Shown here in pieces: positions 14,935-22,170 of a stretch of 22,170 nucleotides of DNA. The stretch's first letter is position 1. The number at the start of each line of letters is the position of its first letter. A program made the position numbers and the translations under genes. The notes under the pieces are model-generated. The model was not told the DNA's origin and ran no database searches. It worked only from the letters and a program-made list of their open reading frames with translations. The DNA is from Lysobacterales bacterium CG_4_10_14_3_um_filter_64_11 (GTDB taxonomy: Bacteria; Pseudomonadota; Gammaproteobacteria; Xanthomonadales; Xanthomonadaceae): the NCBI GenBank assembly GCA_002782905.1, contig PFJA01000258.1:1-22170 (forward strand). The letters are read 5' to 3'.

Positions 14935-16824
14935 TCAACGCCCCTGTACGGCACCCAGCAAGGTCTGAAACAAGGTATCGGCAACCGCGATGACCCGTGC
15001 GGATGCCTGATAAGACTGTTCAAAGCGCAACAAGTTGGCGGCTTCTTCATCCAGATTGACGCCGGAAACGCTTTGTTGTGCCTGTTCGGCCTGATTGCGC
15101 AATGCGCGTTGCGCATCGAGGCCGATCCGTGCCTGCGCCGTGCTCGAACCCACTTGCACCACCAGTTGGCTGAATCCCGAGCCGATGCTGGTGGCACCGC
15201 CATCGAGCACCCCTTTGTTGATGAGATCGCCCAGCCGCAGAGCATTGCCGTTGTCGCCCACCCCACCGCTGTTGGGCACCACGGTGAATACGTCGCCACT
15301 TGCGGGCGCTGCACTGATCTCGAATTGCAGACCGTTGACGGCGATCGTCGCGCCCGCGGTGTAGGCAAACGCGCCGGCACCGTTGATCTGGTAAGTGTTG
15401 GGCGCAGTGAACGCAATCGTCAGTGGCGTCAACAACGCCGGATTGGTGGCATCGACCACACGCGGTGCACTGATGCTGCCATCGCCGACATTGGCGCCAG
15501 CAGCCAGCGTGCGCATCGGCACCGCCGCGGCAATGCGATTGGTCTGCGTGATTGCAACATCGATGCCGGTGGCCGCTGCCTGAAGCGGGCGAATCTGAAA
15601 GCGATCACCGGCCGCTGGCGCACCGGCAACCACCAGGCTCAAGCCGTCGGCGACAAACGGATCAAGCGCGGTACCGGTGCCAGTCATCGCGATCGCCGCG
15701 CCATCGCTGCGCGTCAACGCATAGGCCGCACCATCGAAACCCAGCACGTAGCTGAACTGCGTTACCGCACCGATATCGCTGATGCTCGCGCTCAAGGCAA
15801 GGCCCGTACTGTTGCCGGCCGCACCGCTGACCGTCGGGCTGGGGATAGTGAAGAAATCACCACCCAGCGCACCGTTCAAATCCATCCCGGCACGATGTTG
15901 TTCGTTGAACGCCAGTGCCAAACCGGCCGCAGTGCGTCCCAACTGCGCGCGCGCCGGATCGAGCAGATCGCGGCGCACATCGAGCAGACCACCCAACTCG
16001 CCGCCATTGATCTGCGCCGACACCAGCACGCCGGTGCTGGCTACCGCCACCTCGGTGCGGGTCGGGTCGAACGGGTTGGCAACGGCAGCCAGTTGGTTGC
16101 TGCGATTGCCCAGCACCAGCGCCTGACCGCTGCCAACGAACACATTGATGCTGCTGTCATCCTGCACCACTGCATTGAGCCCGACCACCCCTGCCAGTTG
16201 CTTGAGCAGGGCGTCGCGCTTGTCCAGCAGGTCTGCGGCCGGACGGTTGCTGGGCGAACTCGCTGCCGACACCTGGATTTCGGCATTGAGCGAAGCGATC
16301 GAGCGCCCCAGCTCGTTGATCTGGCGCACGCTATCGCCAATCCGCCGATTCAGGTCGGTGTCGACACGCTCCATTTCACGCGCGATGCCGTTGAAGCGAT
16401 CGCTCAAGGCATTGGCCTGGCCCAGCAACGCCGTGCGCGCCGCCGTGTCGGATGGATTGTTGGCGACATCTTGCACCGCCGCAAAAAATCCGCTCAATGC
16501 CGGTTGCAACCCTATCGCACGATCCGCAAGCAGGTTGTCGAGGCGGCTGGCCATGTCGTCAAATGCACTCAAGCGCGCCTCACCGGAGGTCGCCGAACGC
16601 AAGCCGTCAACCAGAAACTGACTGAAGATGCGTTCGATCGAACCGGTCTGCGCACCCTGACCAATGAAAAACGGCCCGCTCTGCTGCGGCGTTCGCGCCT
16701 CGAAGGTGGCGCGTTGCCGTGAAAACCCTTCGCTGTTGACATTGCTGATGTTGTGGCCGGTGATGTCCAGCGCGGTGCGCGAGGTCAACAAGCCGGAAAT
16801 GCCAGTGGACAGCAGGTCAGCCAT
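14935..16824 (-). CDS. flgK: Flagellar hook-associated protein FlgK (HAP1)
   Basis: A 629-residue protein. The N terminus has the flagellar rod/hook motif ALDITGHNISNVNSEGFSRQRA (residues 18-39), followed by a long helical region (about 80-210) that includes LADLLDKRDALLKQL-type sequence (AADLLDKRDALLKQL). The C terminus ends with NLDEEAANLLRFEQSYQASARVIAVADTLFQTLLGAV, the usual terminal coil. FlgK forms the first junction zone between hook and filament and is exported by the flagellar secretion system. The central region (about 320-530) is an enlarged, repetitive beta domain, longer than in Salmonella FlgK (about 550 residues). The ATG at 16824 is supported by GAGGAAG shortly upstream. The gap from flgJ is 39 bp, and I saw no sigma-28 promoter in it. 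Confidence 0.95.
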   Translation of the reverse strand: MADLLSTGISGLLTSRTALDITGHNISNVNSEGFSRQRATFEARTPQQSGPFFIGQGAQTGSIERIFSQFLVDGLRSATSGEARLSAFDDMASRLDNLLADRAIGLQPALSGFFAAVQDVANNPSDTAARTALLGQANALSDRFNGIAREMERVDTDLNRRIGDSVRQINELGRSIASLNAEIQVSAASSPSNRPAADLLDKRDALLKQLAGVVGLNAVVQDDSSINVFVGSGQALVLGNRSNQLAAVANPFDPTRTEVAVASTGVLVSAQINGGELGGLLDVRRDLLDPARAQLGRTAAGLALAFNEQHRAGMDLNGALGGDFFTIPSPTVSGAAGNSTGLALSASISDIGAVTQFSYVLGFDGAAYALTRSDGAAIAMTGTGTALDPFVADGLSLVVAGAPAAGDRFQIRPLQAAATGIDVAITQTNRIAAAVPMRTLAAGANVGDGSISAPRVVDATNPALLTPLTIAFTAPNTYQINGAGAFAYTAGATIAVNGLQFEISAAPASGDVFTVVPNSGGVGDNGNALRLGDLINKGVLDGGATSIGSGFSQLVVQVGSSTAQARIGLDAQRALRNQAEQAQQSVSGVNLDEEAANLLRFEQSYQASARVIAVADTLFQTLLGAVQGR

Positions 16825-16863
16825 GGCGGCTTCCTCGGTAGTGCAACAAAATGGAAGGCGTGG

Positions 16864-17940
16864 TCATCGCTGTGCCCGGATAGCCGATGCTGCGGGCCAC
16901 GACGGCGCTGCCGTGGGGGTGGCGTTGCGATCCGTGGCCACGGGTGTGCCAGCAGCAGTCATTGCACGCGTCTCCAGTTGCGCCAGTGCCGCCTGCATCT
17001 GCGGGCTTTGTGCAACGGCGTTCAATTTGGTGGCATAGGTGGGATCGGTGGCATAACCGCCCTGTTGCAGCGCCTGCGCAAAACCGGCAACGTCATCACC
17101 GCGTCCAAGCGCGGCCGCATAACGCGGGCTGCCAGCGAGCAGCCGCGCATAATCGGCAAAGCCCTCGGCGGGGCTGTCGTAAGCACGGAACGTCTCGGCA
17201 CGACGCACCGCCACGCCGTGCTCAAACTCGATGGTCGGCCGCGCCACACGCGCGCCGAGCCAACTGCCGCCGGCCTTGATGCCAAACAGGTTGAAGCTGG
17301 GTTGACCAGCGGATGTTTCGGGTACGTGCGCACCCCAGCCGGTTTCCAGCGCCGCGTGCGCCAGCACACTGCGCAACGAAACACCCAACGCTTCTGCCGC
17401 GGCTTTCGCATGCGGCGCCATGCGCTGCACAAACGCGATCGGATTGCCGCCCAACACCGCAGCCGCACTGGCCGCGCCGACACCGGCGGTTTCGACCGTT
17501 GCCGCTGCGCCGCGCAGCCATTGCCGCACGGACAGCTCGGCCTGGCTCGGCAATGGCGTGCCGCCAACGCCAGGCAGCGGCAAGCCGGCGCTTTCCCGAT
17601 GCAGGGGAATTGCGTCAGCCGACGCCGCCGAGGCCGGCACCGCACTGCTCAATTGCCGCACCAGCATGTCGGCAATACCCATGCCCTTGCCGGTTGTCGC
17701 CATGCTCACCGACAACTGCTGGTCGAACATGTCCGTCCAGGTTTTCGATTCGTCGCTGTCGAAGATGCCATCGCCCAGGCTGGCGGCGCGCATCGACTTG
17801 AGCAGCATCTGGGTAAAGATCGCCTCGAACTGCTGCGCCACGTCGCGCAGCGCACCTTGGCTATCATCGCGCGCCTGCGCACGCAGGCTGGCCAGCCCAC
17901 TGAAATCGGTGTACACGCTGCTGGCAGTTGTTCCGTCCAT
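16864..17940 (-). CDS. flgJ: Peptidoglycan hydrolase and rod cap protein FlgJ
   Basis: A 358-residue bifunctional protein. The N-terminal rod-binding domain covers about residues 30-97, with VAQQFEAIFTQMLLKSMRAAS and KTWTDMFDQQLSVSMATTGKGMGIADMLVRQL. An Ala/Pro-rich linker (98-165) leads to the glucosaminidase (GH73-like) domain at about 166-315, with HAALETGWGAHVP (195-207; Glu199 is the probable catalytic acid), FNLFGIKAGGSW and FRAYDSPAEGFADYARLL. The protein caps the growing rod and opens the peptidoglycan for it in the periplasm. A further Ala/Thr-rich tail (about 318-358) has no evident fold. It starts 7 bp after the flgI stop with no clear ribosome-binding site, suggesting translational coupling to flgI. 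Confidence 0.94.
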   Translation of the reverse strand: MDGTTASSVYTDFSGLASLRAQARDDSQGALRDVAQQFEAIFTQMLLKSMRAASLGDGIFDSDESKTWTDMFDQQLSVSMATTGKGMGIADMLVRQLSSAVPASAASADAIPLHRESAGLPLPGVGGTPLPSQAELSVRQWLRGAAATVETAGVGAASAAAVLGGNPIAFVQRMAPHAKAAAEALGVSLRSVLAHAALETGWGAHVPETSAGQPSFNLFGIKAGGSWLGARVARPTIEFEHGVAVRRAETFRAYDSPAEGFADYARLLAGSPRYAAALGRGDDVAGFAQALQQGGYATDPTYATKLNAVAQSPQMQAALAQLETRAMTAAGTPVATDRNATPTAAPSWPAASAIRAQR

Positions 17941-17947
17941 CGCAGGT

Positions 17948-19054
17948 TCAGATCACCACCAGCTCGGCACGCAAGGCGCCGGACTCTTTGAGCGCCTGCA
18001 GGATCGAGATCAGATCGCTCGGCGCTGCGCCGACCCGATTGATCGCGCTGATGATCTCATCAAGGCTCACACCCGGGCCGAACTTGAATGCGGTGCCACC
18101 GCGCTCGGTGATGCTGACGCTCGAATCGGGCACCACTACCGTCGACCCATCCGCTAGCGGCCCGGGCTGGCTGGCGAACGGCTGCTCGGAAATGCTGACC
18201 TCAATGCCGCCGTGCGCCACCGCCGCCGCCGACACGGTGACGTTGGCGCCGATCACCACGGTACCGGTGCGCGCATTGATGATCACCCGTGCCGGCAAGT
18301 TGCCCGGCTCGACCGTTATATCGTTGATCATGCCAACAAAGCTGACCCGCTGATCGGGCGACACCGGCGCGCGCACGGCAATCGATGCGCCATCGAGCGC
18401 CTGCGCAACACCCTCACCCATCGCCGCATTGATGGCGGTAACGATGCGACTGGCGGTACTGAAATTGGGGCTGTGCAGGTTGAACACCAGTCCATCGGAA
18501 ACCGCAAACGCGTTCGCCACGCCACGCTCGACCATGCCACCGGCCGGGATGCGGCCGGTGTTGAGCACATTCACCTGTACGCTGCTGCCACTGGCACCGC
18601 TGGCGCCGACGCCGCCGACCACGACATTGCCCTGTGCCAACGCATAGATTTCACCATCGGCACCACGCAGCGGCGTCATCAACAGGCTGCCGCCACGCAG
18701 ACTTTTGGCATTGCCGATCGAGGCCACTGTGATGTCGATCGTCTGGCCAGGTTTGGCGAATGCCGGCAGTTCGGCGGTGATGCTGACCGCCGCGACATTG
18801 CGCAATTGCGGGCGTACGTTCGGCGGCACCGTCACCCCGAATTGTTGCAACATGTTTTGCAGGCTCTGGGTAGTAAACGGCGCCTGACTGGTCTGATCAC
18901 CGGTGCCATCGAGGCCGACCACCAGGCCGTAACCCACGATCTGGTTGCTGCGCACGCCTGCGATCTGCGCCAAGTCGCCGACGCGCTCGGCTGCCGCCGC
19001 TGGCGTCAATGTCAGCGCCGCGAGCAACCACAACGCTGCGAATGTTGCCTTCAT
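17948..19054 (-). CDS. flgI: Flagellar P-ring protein FlgI
   Basis: A 368-residue protein starting with signal peptide MKATFAALWLLAALTLTPAAAA, likely cut before ERVGDLAQIAGVRSNQIVGYG, the FlgI signature. LVVGLDGTGDQTSQAPFTTQSLQNML and the closing ERGGTAFKFGPGVSLDEIISAINRVGAAPSDLISILQALKESGALRAELVVI are highly characteristic. FlgI polymerises in the periplasm around the rod to form the P ring in the peptidoglycan layer. The ATG at 19054 is chosen because GAGGGG lies 6 bases upstream and it opens the signal peptide; the frame runs upstream to 19192 through the repeat element and is rejected there. It is separated from flgH by an unusually long 177-bp gap. Confidence 0.95.
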   Translation of the reverse strand: MKATFAALWLLAALTLTPAAAAERVGDLAQIAGVRSNQIVGYGLVVGLDGTGDQTSQAPFTTQSLQNMLQQFGVTVPPNVRPQLRNVAAVSITAELPAFAKPGQTIDITVASIGNAKSLRGGSLLMTPLRGADGEIYALAQGNVVVGGVGASGASGSSVQVNVLNTGRIPAGGMVERGVANAFAVSDGLVFNLHSPNFSTASRIVTAINAAMGEGVAQALDGASIAVRAPVSPDQRVSFVGMINDITVEPGNLPARVIINARTGTVVIGANVTVSAAAVAHGGIEVSISEQPFASQPGPLADGSTVVVPDSSVSITERGGTAFKFGPGVSLDEIISAINRVGAAPSDLISILQALKESGALRAELVVI

Positions 19055-19123
19055 GGTGCACCCCTCAGGCTGTAACGAAACATTAGAACGCCATTCCCCT
19101 GGAACGGAAGCAAAGAGCGCGCA

Positions 19124-19199
19124 GCCCGGGTTGAAAACCCGGGATGCCGCATTGCCGGGGCGACCGGTCCCCGGGTTTGCGCTTCGCTTCAACCCGAGC
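19124..19199. repeat. REP-like palindromic element C between flgH and flgI
   Basis: Four copies of a CCCGGGTT-type arm alternate in orientation: cccgggtt (19125-19132), aacccggg (19136-19143), cccgggtt (19170-19177) and aacccgag (19191-19198). The first two form a perfect 8-bp hairpin with a three-base loop. A second dyad, ccgggg/ccccgg around the exact palindrome gaccggtc (19162-19169), sits in the middle. The sequence gcttcgcttcaacccg at the right end resembles, from memory, dispersed intergenic repeats of gammaproteobacteria. On the flagellar mRNA it would form strong hairpins between flgH and flgI. Confidence 0.7.
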
Positions 19200-19231
19200 C
19201 AGGCCGGTAACGATTCGTCGCACGCGGCACA

Positions 19232-19912
19232 TCAGAACGGCATCCACTTGGAATTGAAAAATCGCGCCAACCAGCCTTGGCTGTTGGCATCGGCCAGCGT
19301 GCCACGGCCGGTGTAAGCAATGCGGGCATCGGCGACGCGAGAGGACGACACCGTGTTGTCCTGGGCAATGTCCTCCGGGCGCACGATGCCGGAAATGCGC
19401 ACCATCTCGTGGCCCTGATTGATGTTCAGCAATTTTTCACCGCGTACCAGCAGCGCACCATTGCGCAATCGTTGCGCGACCGTGACCGTGATCTGGCCGC
19501 TCAGCTGATTGCTCTGGCTGCTCTGCCCCTCACCGGTGAACTCACGCGCGCTGTTCAATCCAAAACTCAGTGGGCGGCCGTTGAGTGTCGTTTCCTTGCC
19601 AAACAAGGTCGGCGCGCCCACGTCGACGCTATCGTCCTTGGTGGTGCTGGTACTGGAACTCTTGCTGGCCTGGGTGCGTTCGGTCAGGTTGATGGTGAGG
19701 ATATCGCCGACCAGGCGTGCCTTGCGGTCAGCAAACAACTCGCGGCTGCTGGCGGCACTGAACAGCGAACCATCCATCGGCGCGTCGGCTTCCACCGCCG
19801 CGTCCGGATAGGTTGGCGCATACGCCGTATCTTCACGCGCGCCGATGCTGGCGCAACCTGAAACCAGCGCAGCGAGGGCAGCGACGACAAACCGTGTAGA
19901 GCCTGCGGCCAT
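19232..19912 (-). CDS. flgH: Flagellar L-ring lipoprotein FlgH
   Basis: A 226-residue lipoprotein. The signal peptide ends in the lipobox LVSGC, so Cys20 is the lipidated residue. DGSLFSAASSRELFADRKARLVGDILTINLTERTQASKSSST, then NQLSGQITVTVAQRLRNGALLVRGEKLLNINQGHEMVRISGIVRPEDI, and the closing GWLARFFNSKWMPF are classic FlgH. It forms the L ring in the outer membrane around the rod, paired with FlgI below. The ATG at 19912 has GGAGA 6 bases upstream and lies 20 bp after the flgG stop. Downstream, 177 bp including a REP-like element separates it from flgI, where many flagellar operons have almost no gap. Confidence 0.95.
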   Translation of the reverse strand: MAAGSTRFVVAALAALVSGCASIGAREDTAYAPTYPDAAVEADAPMDGSLFSAASSRELFADRKARLVGDILTINLTERTQASKSSSTSTTKDDSVDVGAPTLFGKETTLNGRPLSFGLNSAREFTGEGQSSQSNQLSGQITVTVAQRLRNGALLVRGEKLLNINQGHEMVRISGIVRPEDIAQDNTVSSSRVADARIAYTGRGTLADANSQGWLARFFNSKWMPF

Positions 19913-19932
19913 GATGTTTCTCCGTGCGCGGT

Positions 19933-20718
19933 TCAGGTGCGCGTATTGAGGAATTGCAGCATCGAGTCGGAGGCCGAGATGGCCTTGGAATTCATTTCAT
20001 AGGCGCGCTGGGTCTCGATCATGCTGACCAGCTCCTCAACGACATTGACGTTGGAGGTTTCCAGCGCACCCTGCAGCACCGTGCCAAGGCCATTCAGACC
20101 CGGCGTGCCGGGCTGCGGTGTGCCGCTGGCAGCCGTTTCCAGAAACAGATTTTCGCCGCGCGGGGTGAGTCCGGACGGGTTGATGAAATCGACAATCTGC
20201 AAGGTACCAACCTGCTGCGGCGCTGCCTGCCCGGCGATCTGCACACCCACGGTGCCATCGCTGCCGATGGTGACGCTCTGGGCGTTGTTGGGCAGGGTGA
20301 TTTCCGGCTGGATCCGGTAGCCGCTGGACGTGACCACCTGGCCATCGGAATCGATCTGCAAGGTGCCATCGCGGGTGTAGGCCTGGGTACCATCGGGCAG
20401 CAGCACTTCGAAAAACCCGCGCCCCTGAATCGCCACGTCGAGTGGATTGTTGGTCTGCGAGATGTTGCCCTGGGTAAACAGTTTTTGCGTACCGACCACC
20501 CGCACCCCGGTGCCCACGGCCAACCCGGATGGCGCTTCGGTCTGTTCGGAGGTCTGGCCACCGGCCTGGCGCAGATCCTGATACAGCAGATCCTCGAACG
20601 CCGCACGCGAGCGCTTGAAGCCGGTGGTGTTGACGTTGGCCAAATTGTTGGAAATCACCGCCATGCGCGTCTGTTGCGCGTCGAGGCCGGTTTTGGCAAT
20701 CCACAGTGCAGGAAACAT
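19933..20718 (-). CDS. flgG: Flagellar distal rod protein FlgG
   Basis: A 261-residue protein, the normal length for FlgG. It begins MFPALWIAKTGLDAQQTRMAVISNNLANVNTTGFKRSRAAFEDLLYQ, the FlgG form of the N-terminal rod motif, and ends ETSNVNVVEELVSMIETQRAYEMNSKAISASDSMLQFLNTRT. NPLDVAIQGRGFFEV is also diagnostic. FlgG subunits make the straight distal rod crossing the periplasm to the hook. AGGAG 9 bases before the ATG at 20718 supports the start. It follows flgF with a 20-bp gap and precedes flgH with a 20-bp gap, so all three are probably one transcript. Confidence 0.96.
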   Translation of the reverse strand: MFPALWIAKTGLDAQQTRMAVISNNLANVNTTGFKRSRAAFEDLLYQDLRQAGGQTSEQTEAPSGLAVGTGVRVVGTQKLFTQGNISQTNNPLDVAIQGRGFFEVLLPDGTQAYTRDGTLQIDSDGQVVTSSGYRIQPEITLPNNAQSVTIGSDGTVGVQIAGQAAPQQVGTLQIVDFINPSGLTPRGENLFLETAASGTPQPGTPGLNGLGTVLQGALETSNVNVVEELVSMIETQRAYEMNSKAISASDSMLQFLNTRT

Positions 20719-20738
20719 CGGCTGGAACTCCTGTCAAA

Positions 20739-21476
20739 TCAAACGCGAAGAAGGCGGGTTGCCGCCTCGGCATTGTCGTCAGCGGTCTGGATGGCACGAA
20801 TCTGCATCTCGAACTGCCGCGACAGCGAAATCACTTCCATCAGGGCGCGGGTCGGATTGACATTGCTGCCCTCGAGCACGCCGGAAATCACCGTTACCGC
20901 CGCATCGGCGGGTGCTTGCGAACCATCCGCCATGCGCATCAGGCCATCGCCCGATCGCAGCATGTCCGTTGGTTGCGGATTGACCAGCTTGATTCGACCA
21001 ATCGACGCGACGGTTTCCGGCCCCTGCCCCTGCGGCACCACCGACACGGTGCCATCCTGGCCGATATCGAGCTTGGTGAACGGCGGCACGCTCAGTGGGC
21101 CGGCATCGCCCAGCACCGGCAGCCCGGTCGCCGTCACCAGCAAGCCATCGGCATTGACCTCCAGGTCGCCGGCACGGGTATAGCCCTCGCTGCCGTCGCG
21201 TCCCTGCACGGCAATCCAGCCCTGCCCCTGAATCGAGACATCCAGCTCGCGACCGGTGCTCATCTGCGGCCCGATCGAGAAATCGGCACCACGCGCACGC
21301 TCGATCACATTGACCCGTGACGGCAAGCCATCGCCGACCACCGGCAAACGATCCAGGCTGGCCATTTCGGCGCGGAAACCGACGGTCGAGACGTTGGCCA
21401 GATTGTGCGCGGCCTGGGTTTGGGCGCGCATGGTCTGCGTGGCTCCGTTCATGGCGAGGTAGATGGCGCGATCCAT
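20739..21476 (-). CDS. flgF: Flagellar proximal rod protein FlgF
   Basis: A 245-residue rod protein. The N terminus MDRAIYLAMNGATQTMRAQTQAAHNLANVSTVGFRAEMAS and the motif RELDVSIQGQGWIAVQG identify FlgF rather than FlgG. The C terminus VISGVLEGSNVNPTRALMEVISLSRQFEMQIRAIQTADDNAEAATRLLRV is the expected coil. FlgF is part of the proximal rod, assembled in the periplasm. AAGGA at 21487-21483 lies 6 bases before the ATG at 21476. The base of the long palindrome B starts immediately upstream of this ribosome-binding site, so folding of that element could affect flgF translation. Confidence 0.95.
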   Translation of the reverse strand: MDRAIYLAMNGATQTMRAQTQAAHNLANVSTVGFRAEMASLDRLPVVGDGLPSRVNVIERARGADFSIGPQMSTGRELDVSIQGQGWIAVQGRDGSEGYTRAGDLEVNADGLLVTATGLPVLGDAGPLSVPPFTKLDIGQDGTVSVVPQGQGPETVASIGRIKLVNPQPTDMLRSGDGLMRMADGSQAPADAAVTVISGVLEGSNVNPTRALMEVISLSRQFEMQIRAIQTADDNAEAATRLLRV

Positions 21477-21487
21477 GGTCTGTCCTT

Positions 21488-21632
21488 GGGAAACCTCTCG
21501 AAACCTGCTGCGCGGCCCTATTGCATCGTTGCGCGGTGCTCGGAATCCTCATGTACGAGAAACTACACTCCGGTTCCTGCGCTCCGTGCGCCTTGCACTC
21601 GGGCCGCTCGCTACGGTTTCAAGAGATTTCCC
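21488..21632. repeat. 145-bp imperfect palindromic element B between flgE and flgF
   Basis: The outer 18 positions, 21488-21505 and 21615-21632, pair with two exceptions, 21494/21626 and 21499/21621. Both are C and A on the plus strand, which become G and U in the minus-strand flagellar mRNA, so the RNA could pair all 18 positions. Inner blocks continue the symmetry with one-base shifts: cggccc (21513-21518) with gggccg (21601-21606), tgca (21522-21525) with tgca (21594-21597), ggaa (21542-21545) with ttcc (21574-21577), and tgta (21552-21555) with taca (21564-21567). The element fills almost the entire gap between the two genes and is non-coding. Confidence 0.8.
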
Positions 21633-21639
21633 CTGTCAA

Positions 21640-22170
21640 TTAGTTGCGGATGTTGATGACCGTCTGGGTGATGCGATCGGCGGTCGAGATCATTTGCGCG
21701 TTGGCCTGGAAATTGCGTTGTGCCTTGATCATGTTCACCAGTTGCGCGGTCAGATCGACATTGCTGGCTTCCAGCGCACCGGACTGCACCAGCCCGACAC
21801 TGCCCGACCCTGCCTGGCCACGCAGCGCCGCACCCGACGCAAACGTCTCCGACCAGCTGGTGTCGCCCAACTGCTGCAAGCCCTCGGGGTTGGCGAAATT
21901 GGTGATCGCCAACTGCCCCAAGGCATTGGACTGGCCGTTGGAAAAGCGCGCCGAAACCACGCCATCGGCGCCGATGTCGATACCGGTCAATCGCCCGGTC
22001 GGTGCACCATCCTGTGAGATCGCGGCAACGCTGAAGGTGTCGCTGGTCTGGGTAACCTTGGCCATGTCCAGTGCCAGCGTCAGCGGCAAGGCGTTCGGGC
22101 TGACCACCATCGCCGGGAATGCCACCATGCCATTGACCGGGGTCGCCAGGCCGCCGCTGGTATCGAAGGT
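21640..22170 (-). CDS. flgE: Flagellar hook protein FlgE, C-terminal part (5' end outside the window)
   Basis: The frame is open from the right edge to the TAA at 21642-21640, giving the last 176 residues. It contains the hook domain GRLTGIDIGADGVVSARFSNGQSNALGQLAITNFANPEGLQQLGDTSW, and ends GLVQSGALEASNVDLTAQLVNMIKAQRNFQANAQMISTADRITQTVINIRN, the conserved FlgE terminus that packs with the N terminus. FlgE polymerises into the curved hook outside the cell after export through the flagellar type III system. It is the first flagellar gene visible and its order before flgF agrees with standard beta/gammaproteobacterial operons. The gap to flgF is filled by palindrome B. Confidence 0.93.
   Translation of the reverse strand, partial: TFDTSGGLATPVNGMVAFPAMVVSPNALPLTLALDMAKVTQTSDTFSVAAISQDGAPTGRLTGIDIGADGVVSARFSNGQSNALGQLAITNFANPEGLQQLGDTSWSETFASGAALRGQAGSGSVGLVQSGALEASNVDLTAQLVNMIKAQRNFQANAQMISTADRITQTVINIRN

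Noticed and set aside
15073..16722. A 549-codon open frame on the plus strand opposite flgK
   Set aside because: It is fully antisense to a well-supported FlgK gene, its protein is rich in Arg/His/Gln with no domain pattern, and long antisense frames are common in GC-rich coding DNA.
16753..17991. A 412-codon plus-strand frame opposite flgJ
   Set aside because: Antisense to FlgJ, with low-complexity basic composition and no recognisable motif.
18212..19075. A 287-codon plus-strand frame opposite flgI
   Set aside because: Antisense shadow of FlgI with basic, low-complexity composition.
19924..21183. A 419-codon plus-strand frame opposite flgG and flgF
   Set aside because: Antisense to two clear rod genes; no domain and no ribosome-binding context.

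Overview
This is GC-rich (roughly 60% or more), densely coded DNA from a motile Gram-negative bacterium. The order flgE-F-G-H-I-J-K-L, an OmpA/OprF-type porin, PrpD and the general protein flavour suggest a gammaproteobacterium, most likely near the Xanthomonadales/Lysobacterales. That placement is an inference from memory, not a search.

Layout. (1) Positions 1-1004: the 3' end of a GlcD-type FAD-linked oxidase (+), whose end overlaps a convergent RsuA/RluB-type pseudouridine synthase (-). (2) Positions 1005-1404: a 400-bp non-coding stretch holding a 147-bp imperfect palindrome (1096-1242). (3) Positions 1405-9216 (+): a lipid-modification cluster of eight genes: a membrane fatty acid desaturase, a delta-9-type acyl-CoA desaturase, an NAD(P)/FAD amine-oxidase-like protein, DUF1365, a CFA-like methyltransferase, DUF2878, DUF1295, and a second methyltransferase resembling coclaurine N-methyltransferase. 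The last seven are tightly packed; four junctions are ATGA overlaps and one is TGATG. (4) Positions 9203-10842 (-): a small secreted protein of unknown function and an OmpA-like porin followed by a clear intrinsic terminator. (5) Positions 11043-13708: prpD (-) divergent from a LacI-family regulator (+). (6) Positions 13727-22170 (-): the flagellar rod/hook/ring operon, truncated within flgE at the right edge.

How the genes work together. The lipid cluster looks like a route that places a double bond in an acyl chain, adds a one-carbon unit from SAM, and then oxidises or reduces the product. The first methyltransferase lacks two of the residues that bind bicarbonate in E. coli CFA synthase (Cys to Ser, His to Gln), so its product may not be a simple cyclopropane lipid. 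The flagellar genes encode the hook (FlgE), rod (FlgF, FlgG), L ring (FlgH), P ring (FlgI), rod cap/peptidoglycan hydrolase (FlgJ) and hook-filament junction (FlgK, FlgL).

The least expected non-coding signal is a set of dyad-symmetric elements: 1096-1242, 19124-19199 (between flgH and flgI) and 21488-21632 (between flgE and flgF). The two long ones are almost the same length and share a 9-mer at nearly the same distance from one end, suggesting a dispersed palindromic repeat family. Two of the three lie inside the flagellar transcript. I saw no tRNA, rRNA, CRISPR array, transposase or phage gene.
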